This document shows, piece by piece, positions 1-11,496 of a DNA stretch of 64,000 nucleotides. The position numbers and the translations under genes are program-made. The stretch's first letter is position 1. Every line of letters starts with the position of its first letter. This DNA comes from Stercorarius parasiticus (taxonomy: Eukaryota > Chordata > Aves > Charadriiformes > Stercorariidae): positions 371,203-435,202 of the forward strand of contig VWZL01000445.1 of NCBI GenBank assembly GCA_013396915.1. Direction: 5' to 3'. The notes beneath the pieces were generated by a model, which worked only from the letters and a program-made list of their open reading frames with translations, did not search any database and was not told the DNA's origin.

Positions 1-2305
1 TGACACCTGCGTCTCATTGCACTCCGGGATGCAATGCACGGGCAGAAACCTGCAGGGCGCCTGCTCGGGATTCATTAGGATTCAGGTACATATAAGCAGA
101 CCTCCCCTTGCCAAGGACACTCTTTATGTCATCCTACATAGAGAAAACTAAATGTTTCCTTAAGTAAGCAACCCTCCATCACACAGCCTTTGTGATCTGC
201 CCGTCACCTCTCGGGGTGTAGCCCCTCAGTGCTGCAGCCGCGATGGGGCCCCGGGCTGCACAGCAAGCACCCTGCCTGCGTCCCTTCCTTCCCCGACTTT
301 ATGCCCGTGCAGACTGCAAAGCCTGCAAGGTGAGAAACAGCCGAATTCCCTGTCTGTTGTGGGGCACGCCTCAGCCAGGCGCCCCGACGCTGCCCGGCCA
401 AGGCAGCCCAAGCCTCAGAGCGAAGGAGAAGAGATCCGGGACGCTGGGCAACGTGGCCAGGAACGCAGCAGACAAAGCCCATTTCTTCTGCAGAGAGGTG
501 GGACCCTGCCACCCCTCTCGTGCCTCTGGGCAGCCAGTGAGAAGGAGGAAGGGCTGGGGTCTCCCGGCATTCACCATCCACAATAACCCACCCACGGCTT
601 TTCCTCCCTGTGCCATGAAAGCCTCCAGCAAATGCCCTGGCAAAGCTCCCACTCTTTACTGCAGACACGGGCCCCCAAGCAACAGAAAGGTGAAGGAAAG
701 GGGAGTTTGTTATAACTTGGCTCGGCTGGAGCTTCACAAAAGCAAAGCAAAGCCAAAAGGAAAGGCATCGCGGGGCCAACTGAGCCGGGGGAGCACAGGA
801 AAGTTTCCCGAGTCAGCAGGCAGGGCTGGGCGCGCATACCCCGCTGTCCCCCCGCACCGCCCAGACCAGCACAGACGCAGGGGTTTGTTTGCTGATGAGT
901 CAGGTGGAAGCACTCCAGATTGCAGGTTTGACATACAGCGAAAGGGAGAGATGCGACTTCATCCCAGGGCGCATCTAAAAGCTAGAAGTTTCTGCCAGTC
1001 TGAATCAGGTGGAAAACCAAGAGACGGCTGCCTGGAACACCTAGGGAGGTTTAAAAAGCTGTGCTTCACTCCTCCACCTGAAATAAAAGGAGCAGAGAGG
1101 AGCAATAAAGGCAAAGTAAGGAGAGCTGCAGCCAGGCAGGCTACCAGCTTCGGTTTCTGGGAGAAGAGATGTGAACGGATTGCAGGAGACGGCAGGTTTT
1201 CCACCGAGCGCTATATGGCTGGAACAGGGTTAAAGAGACAAACAGAGTGCTGGTGCAAGTGAGCTGAGCCCTCCGCTGCGCAGCCCCTGCCGCGGCAGAG
1301 CTGCTGGGGAAGGCGGGAGGGGGCTGCACCTCCTCATCGCTCTTTGACGTCCCCAGACTCAGCATTTCGGATGAGTTGGCTCAGTCTGTCCAAGGAGAAG
1401 TTGTCCCTGGATGCACTTTTTTGCCCTTTCACCCACCTCACAAACTTGTGCAGAGTTTTTCTTTTAAGCTTTCCCGGGCGGTTCTCCCTGGGGGTGGAGA
1501 GGGACCATCAGCCACCTCCGCACGGGGACAGCACAGACACGCACAGCTACAAGCGTGCGAGAGCAAGGAGGGTAATGTATTTGACTCTGTCTGCAACCTT
1601 AGTGATGACAGGAGCAGCCAGCGCCAAGTATAAAAAATGGCAAATCAGTGACACCACGTCCTTTAGGAAAAGCTTTTGCCCATAAATCAGTGGCTTTCTG
1701 CAGGAACTGTGCTTATTAGTCAGAGACAAAATAACAGCAGTGCAGTCCTGGGGTGGATGGAAATGGGAGAAGAGCAGAGGCAAAAGAGGGCAAAAGAGTA
1801 GAAAGCAAAGAAGTTAGTGAGGACAAAATGATAAAGCAAAAGAAAAGAAGTCGGGCACTAACGCTGTGCAGTTTTTCTCTTACGGCCGGCGCGGGGCTGA
1901 GCTCCTACTAGCCCCCACCATGCTCCAGCACCCAGGATGGGCAATGGAGCCAACAGGAACCCCGGAGCAGCCCCGGAGGGCTGAGCTCCCGCACCCAGGG
2001 ACAGTGAAAACCTCCCGAGCCACCATCCACACAGCCCAAGCCCCGAGTTGCGGTGGCCCTGAACTTGCCAGGGGCTGAGCCAGCCCGTCACCTGCACCAG
2101 GGAAGCTCAGGTGCGGCTGCTGCTGCCTCTCGAATGGTTTTCCCTTGTTCAGGACTTTTTCCTGTCTCCCTCCCAGCCCCCAAGACCTGGCTCAGAGTAG
2201 TTTCTGGCTGTCGCTCGCAGCCCCTGGGCCCGTTGCCGGTGTCCTTGCGGCCGCTGAGCTAAGCGGTCCATGCAAACAAAGGGCTATGGGAGGGGGAGGA
2301 CATAC
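1..2305 (-). other. OXTR: OXTR last intron (5' part only)
   Basis: This stretch lies 3' of the OXTR coding exon and starts with its splice donor (GTATGT, 2305-2300 on the minus strand). The receptor still lacks TM7 and its cytoplasmic tail, so the next exon must lie left of position 1. I looked on the minus strand for the conserved NPxxY-type TM7 segment and did not find it. In mammals this intron is over 10 kb, which fits. The open frames here, including one of 339 codons at 243-1262 on the plus strand, have no recognisable domain and are probably chance frames in GC-rich DNA. Confidence 0.8.
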
Positions 2306-3236
2306 CTTCCTGCGGAGCATTCGTGTCCCACACAGACCACATCTGCACAAAGAAAAAGGGAGTCCAGCACACTATGAAAGCTAACACTATGATGAAGGTC
2401 ATTTTGACTGTCCGGATCTTGGCTTTGGAGATGAGTCTTGTGCTGCTGACCCTGGCAAACGTCACCCCGCTGCAGGAGTTGGAGCTCAGACCCACATTGG
2501 GCCCGTGAGCCGTCTTAAGCTTCACATTCTGCCAGATTTTGAAGCTGATTAAGCCATAGCAGATGCTCAGCATCAAGACAGGGATGATGTAGACCATAAG
2601 GGTTATCCAGGTGACATAGGCTTTAGGTCCCCAGGGCTGGATGAAATCTGCCCAACAGTCGTAAACTCCATTCCCCACATCCCTCAGAGAAAATATGTGG
2701 ATCTGAGGGATGCTGACCAGCAGGCAGAGCAGCCAGGTGAGGAGGACAGAGACCCGGTCTGCTCTCCTGTGCAGAGACCTCAGCGGCTGACAGATGGCCA
2801 AGCACCGGTCCAGGGACATCAGCAAGAGCATGTAGGTAGAAGCAAACATCCCCACTACCTGCAAGTACTTAATCAACCGGCAAAGGAAATCTGGCCCATA
2901 AAACCTGAAGGTGATGTCCCAGATGAGCTGGGGCAGCACCTGGAAGATGGCCACAACCAGGTCAGCGATGCTCAAGTGCTTCATGAAGAAGTACATGCGG
3001 GAGTGCTTCTGCCGGGTGGTGTGGATGGCCAGCAGCACGCACAGGTTGCCGGTCAGGGCGAGGAACAGGATGAGGCAGAGGACCGTCACCTCCACCTTGG
3101 CCATCTCCTCGTTCCTCTTCAGGGGGTCCGTGGTGCTGTTCCTCCCGGAGGTCTGGTTCTCCAGGTGGAGGCTGCTGTTCCCCAGAGAGCTGTTGATCGT
3201 CCATACGCCACTCCCCGCAAAATACAACTTCTCCAT
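2306..3236 (-). CDS. OXTR: Oxytocin/mesotocin receptor, coding exon for TM1-TM6 (partial gene)
   Basis: This is a Gq-coupled class A GPCR of the plasma membrane that binds oxytocin-family nonapeptides (mesotocin in birds; often called VT3). The exon encodes 310 residues plus one base of a split codon. The N-terminus has four N-glycosylation sequons (N15, N20, N27, N33). TM1 carries GN at 63-64 and TM2 carries LSIADL with the sodium-site D92. Q99, Q103, K123 and Q126 match human Q92, Q96, K116 and Q119, which are implicated in ligand binding. C119 and C194 form the expected loop disulfide. The DRC motif (DRY variant) is at 143-145 and CWTP in TM6 at 290-293. Identity to mammalian OXTR is very high from TM1 on. 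ICL3 is Asn/Ser-rich instead of Ala-rich. The start is chosen for its strong Kozak context (G at -3, G at +4). The exon ends at GAAG|GTATGT, the same place and phase as in mammals. TM7 and the tail are outside the window. Confidence 0.97.
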
Positions 3237-3260
3237 GGCCGGCTCCGTCCCACATAGAGC
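3237..3260 (-). other. OXTR: Possible 5'UTR part of the OXTR start exon, with an upstream ATG
   Basis: Upstream of the start codon on the minus strand is a pyrimidine-rich acceptor-like sequence ending CCACCAG (AG at 3262-3261). It would begin the exon at 3260. A donor-like GAG|GTGAGA lies 82 bp further upstream (GT at 3342-3341), so a very short UTR intron is conceivable. An upstream ATG at 3255-3253 lies 19 bases before the main start, out of frame and in weak Kozak context. It opens a 97-codon frame that overlaps the receptor frame. Mammalian OXTR has noncoding 5' exons spliced shortly before the start codon. The exact boundary is an inference. Confidence 0.35.
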
Positions 3261-4130
3261 CTGGTGGCAGAGCGGGTGGGTGGCAGATCCTCTACGAAGG
3301 CGTCCCCGTTCTCACTGGCCGTGTCCCCGCCGCGGCTCTCACCTCCGCGGGCTGCGGCGCTCCCGTCTCTGCCGCCCTCCGCGGAGCAGCCTGGCCGTCC
3401 CCGTCCCCGTCCCCGGGGCCGGCGGGCTCCGGCGGCTCCTCCCTGTCCCCTCCCCGGGCACCCGACGTTTCCGCAGGCTCCTGCCCCTAGACAAAACCGA
3501 AGCGCAGGAGGCGGGTCAGGGAAAAGGGCCGGCAGAGACACCGTGTCCCCGTCCCAGCCCTCCCGCGCTGCTGTTCCCCGCACCCAAACCCCGCTGCAGC
3601 ATCTTCTCCCCGTGCCTANCGCGAGAGGGAGCGGCAGAGCGGAGGCTGCCGGCCGGTCCCACGGTGATGGGCGGCGGCTGGCGGCACCGGTGTGAGCGGG
3701 GGCTGGAAAACCCCGCCGGCGACCAGCGCTCCCTCGCCCAAAGCCCCCCGCGTCCCGACCCGTGCCGACCCCTGCATGGGCGTGAGACACGGAGGGTGGG
3801 AGAGCATCCAGACCGGGCTCACCGTTTCTAAAGCCCGGCCCCGGCCCTCGGGGGCCCGCAGCCTCCCGGCCGGGCAGAACAGAAAAGACGCGGGCCGGTA
3901 CGGGGCGACGAGGCAGGTGCGGTTTCCCCGGTGTAACGCTCCGGCACGGCCGCGAGACCCCGGCGAGGAGCTCGGCCGCCCGCAGCAGCCGGCTCGATGC
4001 TCTCGTTGTCTGACGGACGCTGCGAGGGGGTGTCAGACGGCAGCGAGAAGCGCTGTTCGGGGCTCAGGGCTCTGCTGACCAGCCCCAGGTGGGTGCCCAG
4101 AGCGGGGGCTTCGAGAGTCCCCGGGCAGCT
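3240..4130 (-). promoter_or_regulatory. OXTR: CpG-rich block, probable OXTR promoter and 5'UTR region
   Basis: The sequence directly upstream of OXTR is very GC-rich and dense in CpG from about 3290 to 4060, in sharp contrast with the AT-rich sequence from 4230 on. CpG islands at the 5' end of OXTR are well known in mammals, where their methylation is studied. It contains a short run of a GTCCCC hexamer at about 3398-3417 and one undetermined base at 3619. I could not identify a TATA box or a transcription start. Open frames in both strands here reflect the lack of stop codons in GC-rich DNA. Confidence 0.65.
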
Positions 4131-7100
4131 AGAGCTGCCGGTCACAAGCAAAACCCCACGGTGTCTGCCAGCACAGCCGCCTTCAGGGGAGTCTCGCCCT
4201 TCTTTACCTGGCAGTTAAAACAACCACAAGAACTTTTTTTTTTCTTTCAGGAGGATTATTTTAGAGTATTATTAAACTTCATTTCTATAATAAACCAAAT
4301 TTCTATAAAAGAAAAGAAAGGTGGCTATTTGACATAATTTTTGTCCTGGTTTGTGGGCAAACACAACAGTTTGCCATCAGTGCCGCTAGCTCTGCAGCAC
4401 ATTCCACTAGTTTTCCGCAGAGTGGGGCTCCCTAGGAGGGAAGCAGGGACCTAGGAGCACGGGCGGGAGTGTTCAGGAGAGCATCTGATCACCTCAGCTC
4501 CCCTTCCCCGAGCTCAGCGGCAGCAGCCACCGAGTCACTCCCAGACCTTCTAACAAAAAGGGTGGCTTCAACGGGAATCACCTGGCCTGGCCACCGCAGC
4601 CCCTGAACTGCAAGCACAAGCCAGCGGGCTGGTGCTCCTCCGCCTCTGCTGCCTTCCCCTGAAAGGCACATCTCAAGCTCTACTTAGCCTAGCCTTAGGC
4701 CTTGAATAAACATCTCTGCAGTTATTTTTAAAGATTTTTGGGAACCTTTAGCTCCATGCAAGATGTAGAAATATTAAATACTTTGGCAAGTTCTTCCCTC
4801 CAGGGTTCACGTTCTTCCTCCTTCAGGCAATAAAACGGCTGTGGGAATTGCTGAGGATAACAACTCACCATGTGCAGCGCTTTTTTTTTCATTGTTCTGC
4901 CTTTTTCGGGAGAATTCTGTAGGAGGAACTGACCGTGGGTGAAATCCTGGCTCCAGTGGGGTCAAGGGGAGGTTTGTCCTTGGCTTCTGCGCGGATCCTC
5001 TAGCATCTTGCAGGGCACCCAGAGATGGTGAATCTGCTTTGGGACCCAGCTGGGACGGCAGCACTAGTGAGGTACTCGGCTCAGGTGAGACAGAGCAGCC
5101 ACTGGTCCTCTTTGCCCTCAGCTGAGGTGTCATTCATAACTACATGGATACTAATTTCCTCACAGACTAGAACTGAACCACTTTTAGTGCAGAAAAGAGC
5201 CTTACGCCAATTGTGTTGCTTAGACGTGCTGCAGCTGAACGCCTCAAAGAGTGGTGTGTAATTGCTGAACACATTTTATTTCAACAGTGAATCATAAATG
5301 CTAAGCTGTGAAAGAGCTCTCCTAGGACTCATCCTGTTTGTCCCCTTGCCAATGCCAAACAGTTCCCAGGACTGCGTTTTCTAACGCTCTGGCTGCTTTG
5401 ATTCAGAAGTGCAGGGGCTTAGTGAGCCGCTCGCTGTTGAGGCGAAGGATCATGCTCCTCGAGGACTGAATGTTGAATTTAAAAGGCTAAGTCATGGAAG
5501 GTTTTCATTAGCTTTACTCTAAGTGTCTTGGCTGCAGCTGGGCTCTTTGCTCACGTCGCACTTGCAGAGGCAGGAGCCTGGAGGGAAGCGGTGCAGCTGC
5601 ATTGGGGAGCTGGGGCCGGTGAGGGAGCATCTCCACTTTCTCATGGAAGGGGGCTGCAGTGTTACCCCTCCCCATCACAGAGGGGATGAATTTCAAGAGA
5701 GATGCACACGCTGCTGGGTGCCCTGGGTGCACATGCATCCCTGGCCATGGCGGGGTGGCCCCTGGCCCCCCACTGCTCCCCTTCACCATCGCTTTCCTCC
5801 GCCCAGCCTGCCACCTCCCCAGCAGCCATTTCCCGTGGCTTTGTGGCTGGACAAGCTTCAGTCAGAGCTTTGTGTGCACCTTGGACTGGTTTGCTGCTTG
5901 CCGAGACAGCCAAAGTGCTCCCGCTGCCCGGCCGTGAGGACCTGCCCGGGGAAGCCATCCCCATTCACACAGAGTGTTGCTTCCCTCCTGGGCAGCTCGG
6001 AGACAGACACCGTTCACCGGGGTTTGGCATCGACCTCGCCAGTTATGCAACATCCGACTCTTCCGTGTGTTTTCTCATCTGTGACCCTGTTTTTTGGCTG
6101 TCAGTTTGGCACTGAAGATGTTTGTTTTAGTAAGCACGAAAGGGAAGAAATAGAAAAGAAACCTCTCTGGTTGAAAATCAAATTCAGTAGCCATAAAGCA
6201 GGTTGCTGTCCCGACACGGTGCCAGGGCAGCAGCAAGGCTGTGGGGACGGAGCGGTCCCAGCAATCCCCCTCCACAGTGTTCCCAGCCCAGCTCCCAGTG
6301 GGCTCTGCTCGGCTTATTTCATCCCAGACCCCAAAACTAAATGGCTTGAACCAGCTCTGGGACATGTGTATGCCTGTCACCTGGGCTCGCAGGAGCTGTT
6401 GAGGCTGACACAGCACTAACACTTTGATAAAAAGTTAAAAAAAAAAACCCAAACCAAGCCCCCGCAGATGCCCGCTCCCCCGCCATGGGCTGCACCGTCA
6501 CATTGACCACTGCCTGGCTCTGGATTTGGCCATTAGCCTGCGACAGCGTCCTGGTGCTAACTGACGCGTGCCAGGGCAAGGGCAAGGCTCGTAGAGGAAG
6601 TCACTGCGTCACTAGACCAACAAACAAGCTTTTTGTCAGCTCTGGGAGCACAGGTCTGAGCTCCCAGAGCCGCCCAGCCACCGCTGCCCCCAGTCCCAGC
6701 CAGTAGCAGAGCTCCCGGGGCTGCTGCTCCCGCACCCTGCATGGAACCCCCACCCCGCAGCCCTCCCGCCGAGCCCACGCCTGCCCAGGGGAAACAGGAG
6801 CTTCTCCCGGTCCTGCCCGGGAAACTTTCCCCTTCCTCACCTGCCTGGAGCCCCCAGCGCTGCTGGCCCACGCGGCACCCAGCACGGTGCATGGGAGATG
6901 GGCACAGCTGCAGAGGGTGACGCCAAGTTATGCTCGGGGCACAGAGAGCAAAAGATGCAATAAGCAGAAAACTCAGGCTTTTTTTTTTTCCTTTTCAACT
7001 TTCCCTTGCTTATTTTCTTTTTCTCAGTTTCTGTTAGAGGAAAATTTCCAACCAATTCTCAAAACCACTAAGTCCAGTCAAAATAAATTCACCCTGCCAC

Positions 7101-8621
7101 TGCCAGCTGCCGTAAGAGTTCACTTCATTGCGCCTATAAACATTAATTTGAGCAAATAAAGATGTGACCGAGCAGCGGCTCTGTGCCACACAGCCAGTGC
7201 CCACGGGCGCAGCCCACGGTGACACCAGTGACCGTGTCCTTTTGCGCGGGACCAGGGGTCCATCCTGCCGCAGCTCCCGGCGCTAGCTGGCAAGTTGAGC
7301 CTCCCAACCTGTGAAGACAATAACGCTGTCACTGTGTGAAATTAAAATGCTTTACTGTTAATTGTGTGGGCTTGTTGCCTGCTGTGTGTCTGTGCCGTGG
7401 AGGAATGGTTTTGGTTTTGCAACTGGATACTGTATTACTGGCAGACATCGCTGTTGGGGGGTTTCCCTCCGTGGAGGCGTGAGAGTCAAACACAAGAGCT
7501 CATCGTTCTGCCCGTATGGCAGTTTTCTCACATAAATTACCACGTGTAAAACCCCACCAGGGGCTCAGCGAAGAGGCCAACAAGGTGGTTGCTGCGCTGG
7601 CAGAGCCCTGGGCATAGCAGGGACGGGGAAGCAGCTCCACGCCCCACGCTGAGCCCCACGGACCTTCTCCACAGCCATGGTCAGACTGAAGGATCCGGCC
7701 ATGAGGTTTTAATTGCCTCTCCTTCTGCCTGCAGTGGGAAGAGAGCAAAGGGAACGGCTGGAGCAAAATGTCCCACCTACGCCGAGCGGGTGGCTGGGGC
7801 TTGGGGCAACATCCCGCTCCTGGTGCCGTTCCCTGCGCCGGCCCCGCAGCAATGGGGGATGCTCACAGCCCCTCGCAGCCCCTCACAATCCCTCGCAGCC
7901 CCTCGCTCCTTGTTCAGGCAAAGTGGCAGCTGCCCCACAACTAAAAAAACAAACACACGTGATTTTAAAGCAAAGAATCTTGTGAGAATGAAAGGGTTTT
8001 CTGAGTCACCCCCAGCTCCTTCCAGCTTTAAAAATTCAATGATGCCATAGAGTTGGAAATATTTTTATTTTAAAAATACATGCTCTGGAATAATCAAAAG
8101 CACAAACGCTACACAAAGCTAAATTTAATTGCATTTCAGTTTACTGCTGCATCTGAAATAGCTGTTTTTCCAATAGCTATCTTGAATCCCAACTTTATAG
8201 TCCCCATGACACAAGAGGTCTGGCAAAACTTCAAGTCCAGGCCACTGTTTTACAGAAGGAGTTGCAGCCGCTCATGAACTCTCGCGTATGGACGTGGCCC
8301 ATAGCAGGCATCGCAAGCTAGAAAATCAGGATATTTTATCTGGCTGCTTTTGCATGGGAATTTATCTTTATCCTAGAATTTTTTCCTAGTCCTCACCCCC
8401 TGCACTCAGTCTGCAAGAGGCCCAACTTTGGTAAATTTACTAAAAATACAGGGATGTGCAGTCCCATGCTCACACCTCCCTGGAAAAGGCGTATTAGTGC
8501 TTCAATAAAAAGCTGCTGAATGTCAGGAGCATTAGATAAGGCCTGGGAATATACTAAGGGCAGAGTGAATGATGAGTGTTTCCCTGTCTGTCTTAAATGT
8601 GCACGAGTGAATCCCCAAGTA
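4131..8621. other. Intergenic DNA upstream of OXTR
   Basis: There is no recognisable gene. The stretch alternates AT-rich (4230-4340, 8040-8900) and GC-rich (5560-6000, 6640-6900) segments. The longest open frame (298 codons, 5523-6419, plus) has no domain and low-complexity Pro/Ser/Cys composition, so I treat it as chance. The only repeat I see is the 10-bp tandem array at 7861-7910. Confidence 0.6.
7861..7910. repeat. 10-bp tandem repeat, five units
   Basis: Five consecutive 10-base units of the type CCTCGCAGCC, with small variations (units 1 and 3 differ by a few bases), run without indels. This is a short GC-rich minisatellite in intergenic DNA. No function is apparent. Confidence 0.8.
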
Positions 8622-9856
8622 TGATATAAAATTCCCACATAGCTATCCACTTGGTATACTCATTTTCAGAGGATTACACACTGAGAGGAAACATTGTAAA
8701 ATGTACTGTACTTAAGTCAACAGGTCTTTGGAGACAAAACATGGAAATACAAGCGATGCACAAAATTATTTGGTCCTGAACACTCATTAAAACTTCATTG
8801 TGATAATGAGGTCATTGGTAACATACTACAGTGCTACACATTTTTTTAAGATGCAGGTAAAATACTCCTAGGTAATGCCATACCAGCACTTACATCATCT
8901 GACTGCCCAAACCATGGTCTTGGCCTCAATATTTTCAAACAAAAACAAACCCCAAAACTAGTCCTCAGATTGACTGTAGTAAATAATCTCATGGGAAAAC
9001 ACAGCCAAAGCCCATGGTCACTTCAAGCGTTCCTGCTCTGTTCACGCACAAAGGGGCTTGTTGGGGCTCGGCACGGAGCTGCTCTGATAACTGTTGTTTT
9101 GTTTTGGAAACTATATCATCAAAGCATTGCTGGGAGGGAAAAACGGGCCAGAGAAGCTGGCTTGCACACAGACAAACAAAAAAGGGAGGAACAACTTGGA
9201 TGCTGCAGTCTCAAGCTTTAGAAAGCATTTCCAGTCGAAAAAGAGAATTTGCGTGAGTTCACGCCACGTATCAAGACCATGTCTTTTTGTTTATCTAGGA
9301 ACACCGAGCTTACTCAAGGAACTTGGTGTTAAGATCCTCTTACATCATGTTGCTGTAAGGTTCATGGGATTCAAACCATTTCCTCCAAAGAAATCCTTTA
9401 CTTATTAAAAACTGTCAGCCTCTGCTCCCGTGGCCTCCTGCCCCTGGCCGTGCAGGAGCCCAGGTCATGCTCATTCAGCTTCTCCAGATAAAGTCTTGAA
9501 AAAGAGCCTCAATTTGTTGGCGTTAAACCAGCCCCCGTTTCTATAACCATTACCGTTAATACTGCAGCACTGCAAGTAAAAATTCCACCCAGAGCCTCTG
9601 GAGATGCCCCAGTGTTTCGCTCGGTGCCCAGAGCTGCAGCAGGATGCCACCTCCTGCCCTCCCTGGGGACACAGCAGCAGCGCCCCATGCAAACCAGTGA
9701 GCTTACACCTGTTTCAACTAGAGCAGGCTGTGGGTCCAGCTGATCCTATAATCCAGGCTGATCCTGTAATCCGTAAAGTCCCATTAAGGCTGTGGCAGAC
9801 CTTCGCAAGGTAGGGGTCCAGGGTTTCTGCAGGGAAACCCACAGGTTCGCATCTTC
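8622..9856. repeat. First copy of a 1,235-bp perfect direct duplication (probable assembly artefact)
   Basis: This block recurs at 10262-11496 with a constant offset of 1640. By reading line against line I see no difference, and the frames in both copies translate identically. The copy ends exactly where the N gap begins (9857). Exact identity and gap-bounded ends point to unmerged overlapping contig ends and not to a biological duplication. Its own content is ordinary noncoding DNA; the short open frames inside (up to 104 codons) have no recognisable motif. Confidence 0.95.
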
Positions 9857-10023
9857 NNNNNNNNNNNNNNNNNNNNNNNNNNNNNNNNNNNNNNNNNNNN
9901 NNNNNNNNNNNNNNNNNNNNNNNNNNNNNNNNNNNNNNNNNNNNNNNNNNNNNNNNNNNNNNNNNNNNNNNNNNNNNNNNNNNNNNNNNNNNNNNNNNNN
10001 NNNNNNNNNNNNNNNNNNNNNNN
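9857..10023. other. Assembly gap (167 N)
   Basis: A run of 167 undetermined bases immediately follows the first copy of the duplication. Single undetermined bases also occur at 3619, 10261 and 11958. Open frames crossing this gap are meaningless. Confidence 1.
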
Positions 10024-10260
10024 GGGTGGGTGGGTTTTTTTACTGTACTTCTGTATAACTTCATGCTATTTATTTCAGTTGCCCTGAATGCTCACTCATC
10101 AACAAGGAGAAATCAAAAGCAAAACAAATGTCTCTGTCCCACCGAGGCCGTTCTGGCTGGGGAGGGCATGGGGTACCCGCTGGGACGGGGCTGCTGCCCC
10201 CGCCTACGCTGGGCCAGCGATGGCCGCCTCCGAGCGGCCGAGGCCCCGACGAGCAACCAT
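10024..10260. other. 237-bp orphan fragment between two gap marks
   Basis: This is a unique piece bounded by the 167-N gap on the left and a single N at 10261 on the right, where the second copy of the duplication starts abruptly. It starts with GGGTGGGTGGG and T-runs and ends in CpG-rich sequence. It does not continue naturally into either flank, so its placement is uncertain; it may be a gap-filling or misplaced read fragment. Confidence 0.75.
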
Positions 10261-10261
10261 N

Positions 10262-11496
10262 TGATATAAAATTCCCACATAGCTATCCACTTGGTATACT
10301 CATTTTCAGAGGATTACACACTGAGAGGAAACATTGTAAAATGTACTGTACTTAAGTCAACAGGTCTTTGGAGACAAAACATGGAAATACAAGCGATGCA
10401 CAAAATTATTTGGTCCTGAACACTCATTAAAACTTCATTGTGATAATGAGGTCATTGGTAACATACTACAGTGCTACACATTTTTTTAAGATGCAGGTAA
10501 AATACTCCTAGGTAATGCCATACCAGCACTTACATCATCTGACTGCCCAAACCATGGTCTTGGCCTCAATATTTTCAAACAAAAACAAACCCCAAAACTA
10601 GTCCTCAGATTGACTGTAGTAAATAATCTCATGGGAAAACACAGCCAAAGCCCATGGTCACTTCAAGCGTTCCTGCTCTGTTCACGCACAAAGGGGCTTG
10701 TTGGGGCTCGGCACGGAGCTGCTCTGATAACTGTTGTTTTGTTTTGGAAACTATATCATCAAAGCATTGCTGGGAGGGAAAAACGGGCCAGAGAAGCTGG
10801 CTTGCACACAGACAAACAAAAAAGGGAGGAACAACTTGGATGCTGCAGTCTCAAGCTTTAGAAAGCATTTCCAGTCGAAAAAGAGAATTTGCGTGAGTTC
10901 ACGCCACGTATCAAGACCATGTCTTTTTGTTTATCTAGGAACACCGAGCTTACTCAAGGAACTTGGTGTTAAGATCCTCTTACATCATGTTGCTGTAAGG
11001 TTCATGGGATTCAAACCATTTCCTCCAAAGAAATCCTTTACTTATTAAAAACTGTCAGCCTCTGCTCCCGTGGCCTCCTGCCCCTGGCCGTGCAGGAGCC
11101 CAGGTCATGCTCATTCAGCTTCTCCAGATAAAGTCTTGAAAAAGAGCCTCAATTTGTTGGCGTTAAACCAGCCCCCGTTTCTATAACCATTACCGTTAAT
11201 ACTGCAGCACTGCAAGTAAAAATTCCACCCAGAGCCTCTGGAGATGCCCCAGTGTTTCGCTCGGTGCCCAGAGCTGCAGCAGGATGCCACCTCCTGCCCT
11301 CCCTGGGGACACAGCAGCAGCGCCCCATGCAAACCAGTGAGCTTACACCTGTTTCAACTAGAGCAGGCTGTGGGTCCAGCTGATCCTATAATCCAGGCTG
11401 ATCCTGTAATCCGTAAAGTCCCATTAAGGCTGTGGCAGACCTTCGCAAGGTAGGGGTCCAGGGTTTCTGCAGGGAAACCCACAGGTTCGCATCTTC
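10262..11496. repeat. Second copy of the 1,235-bp perfect direct duplication
   Basis: The sequence is identical to 8622-9856 at offset 1640. Here it continues without a gap into GC-rich sequence from 11497 on, so the real locus was probably a single copy that runs from 8622 through to the sequence after 11496. It begins directly after an undetermined base. Confidence 0.95.

Noticed and set aside
243..1262. 339-codon open frame on the plus strand
   Set aside because: It lies in the OXTR intron in GC-rich DNA, has Arg/Pro/Gly/Ala bias and no domain, and other frames of this stretch are also long. It is a chance frame.
1..2300. Search for the OXTR TM7 and tail exon
   Set aside because: No minus-strand sequence with the conserved TM7 motif was found. 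The exon is outside the window.
5523..6419. 298-codon open frame on the plus strand
   Set aside because: It has no recognisable domain and low-complexity Cys/Pro/Ser-rich translation, with several other open frames in the same place on both strands. I see no gene.
8970..11453. Apparently duplicated small genes with identical products in both copies
   Set aside because: Their identity only reflects the probable assembly duplication, and the frames themselves (69-104 codons) have no motif.
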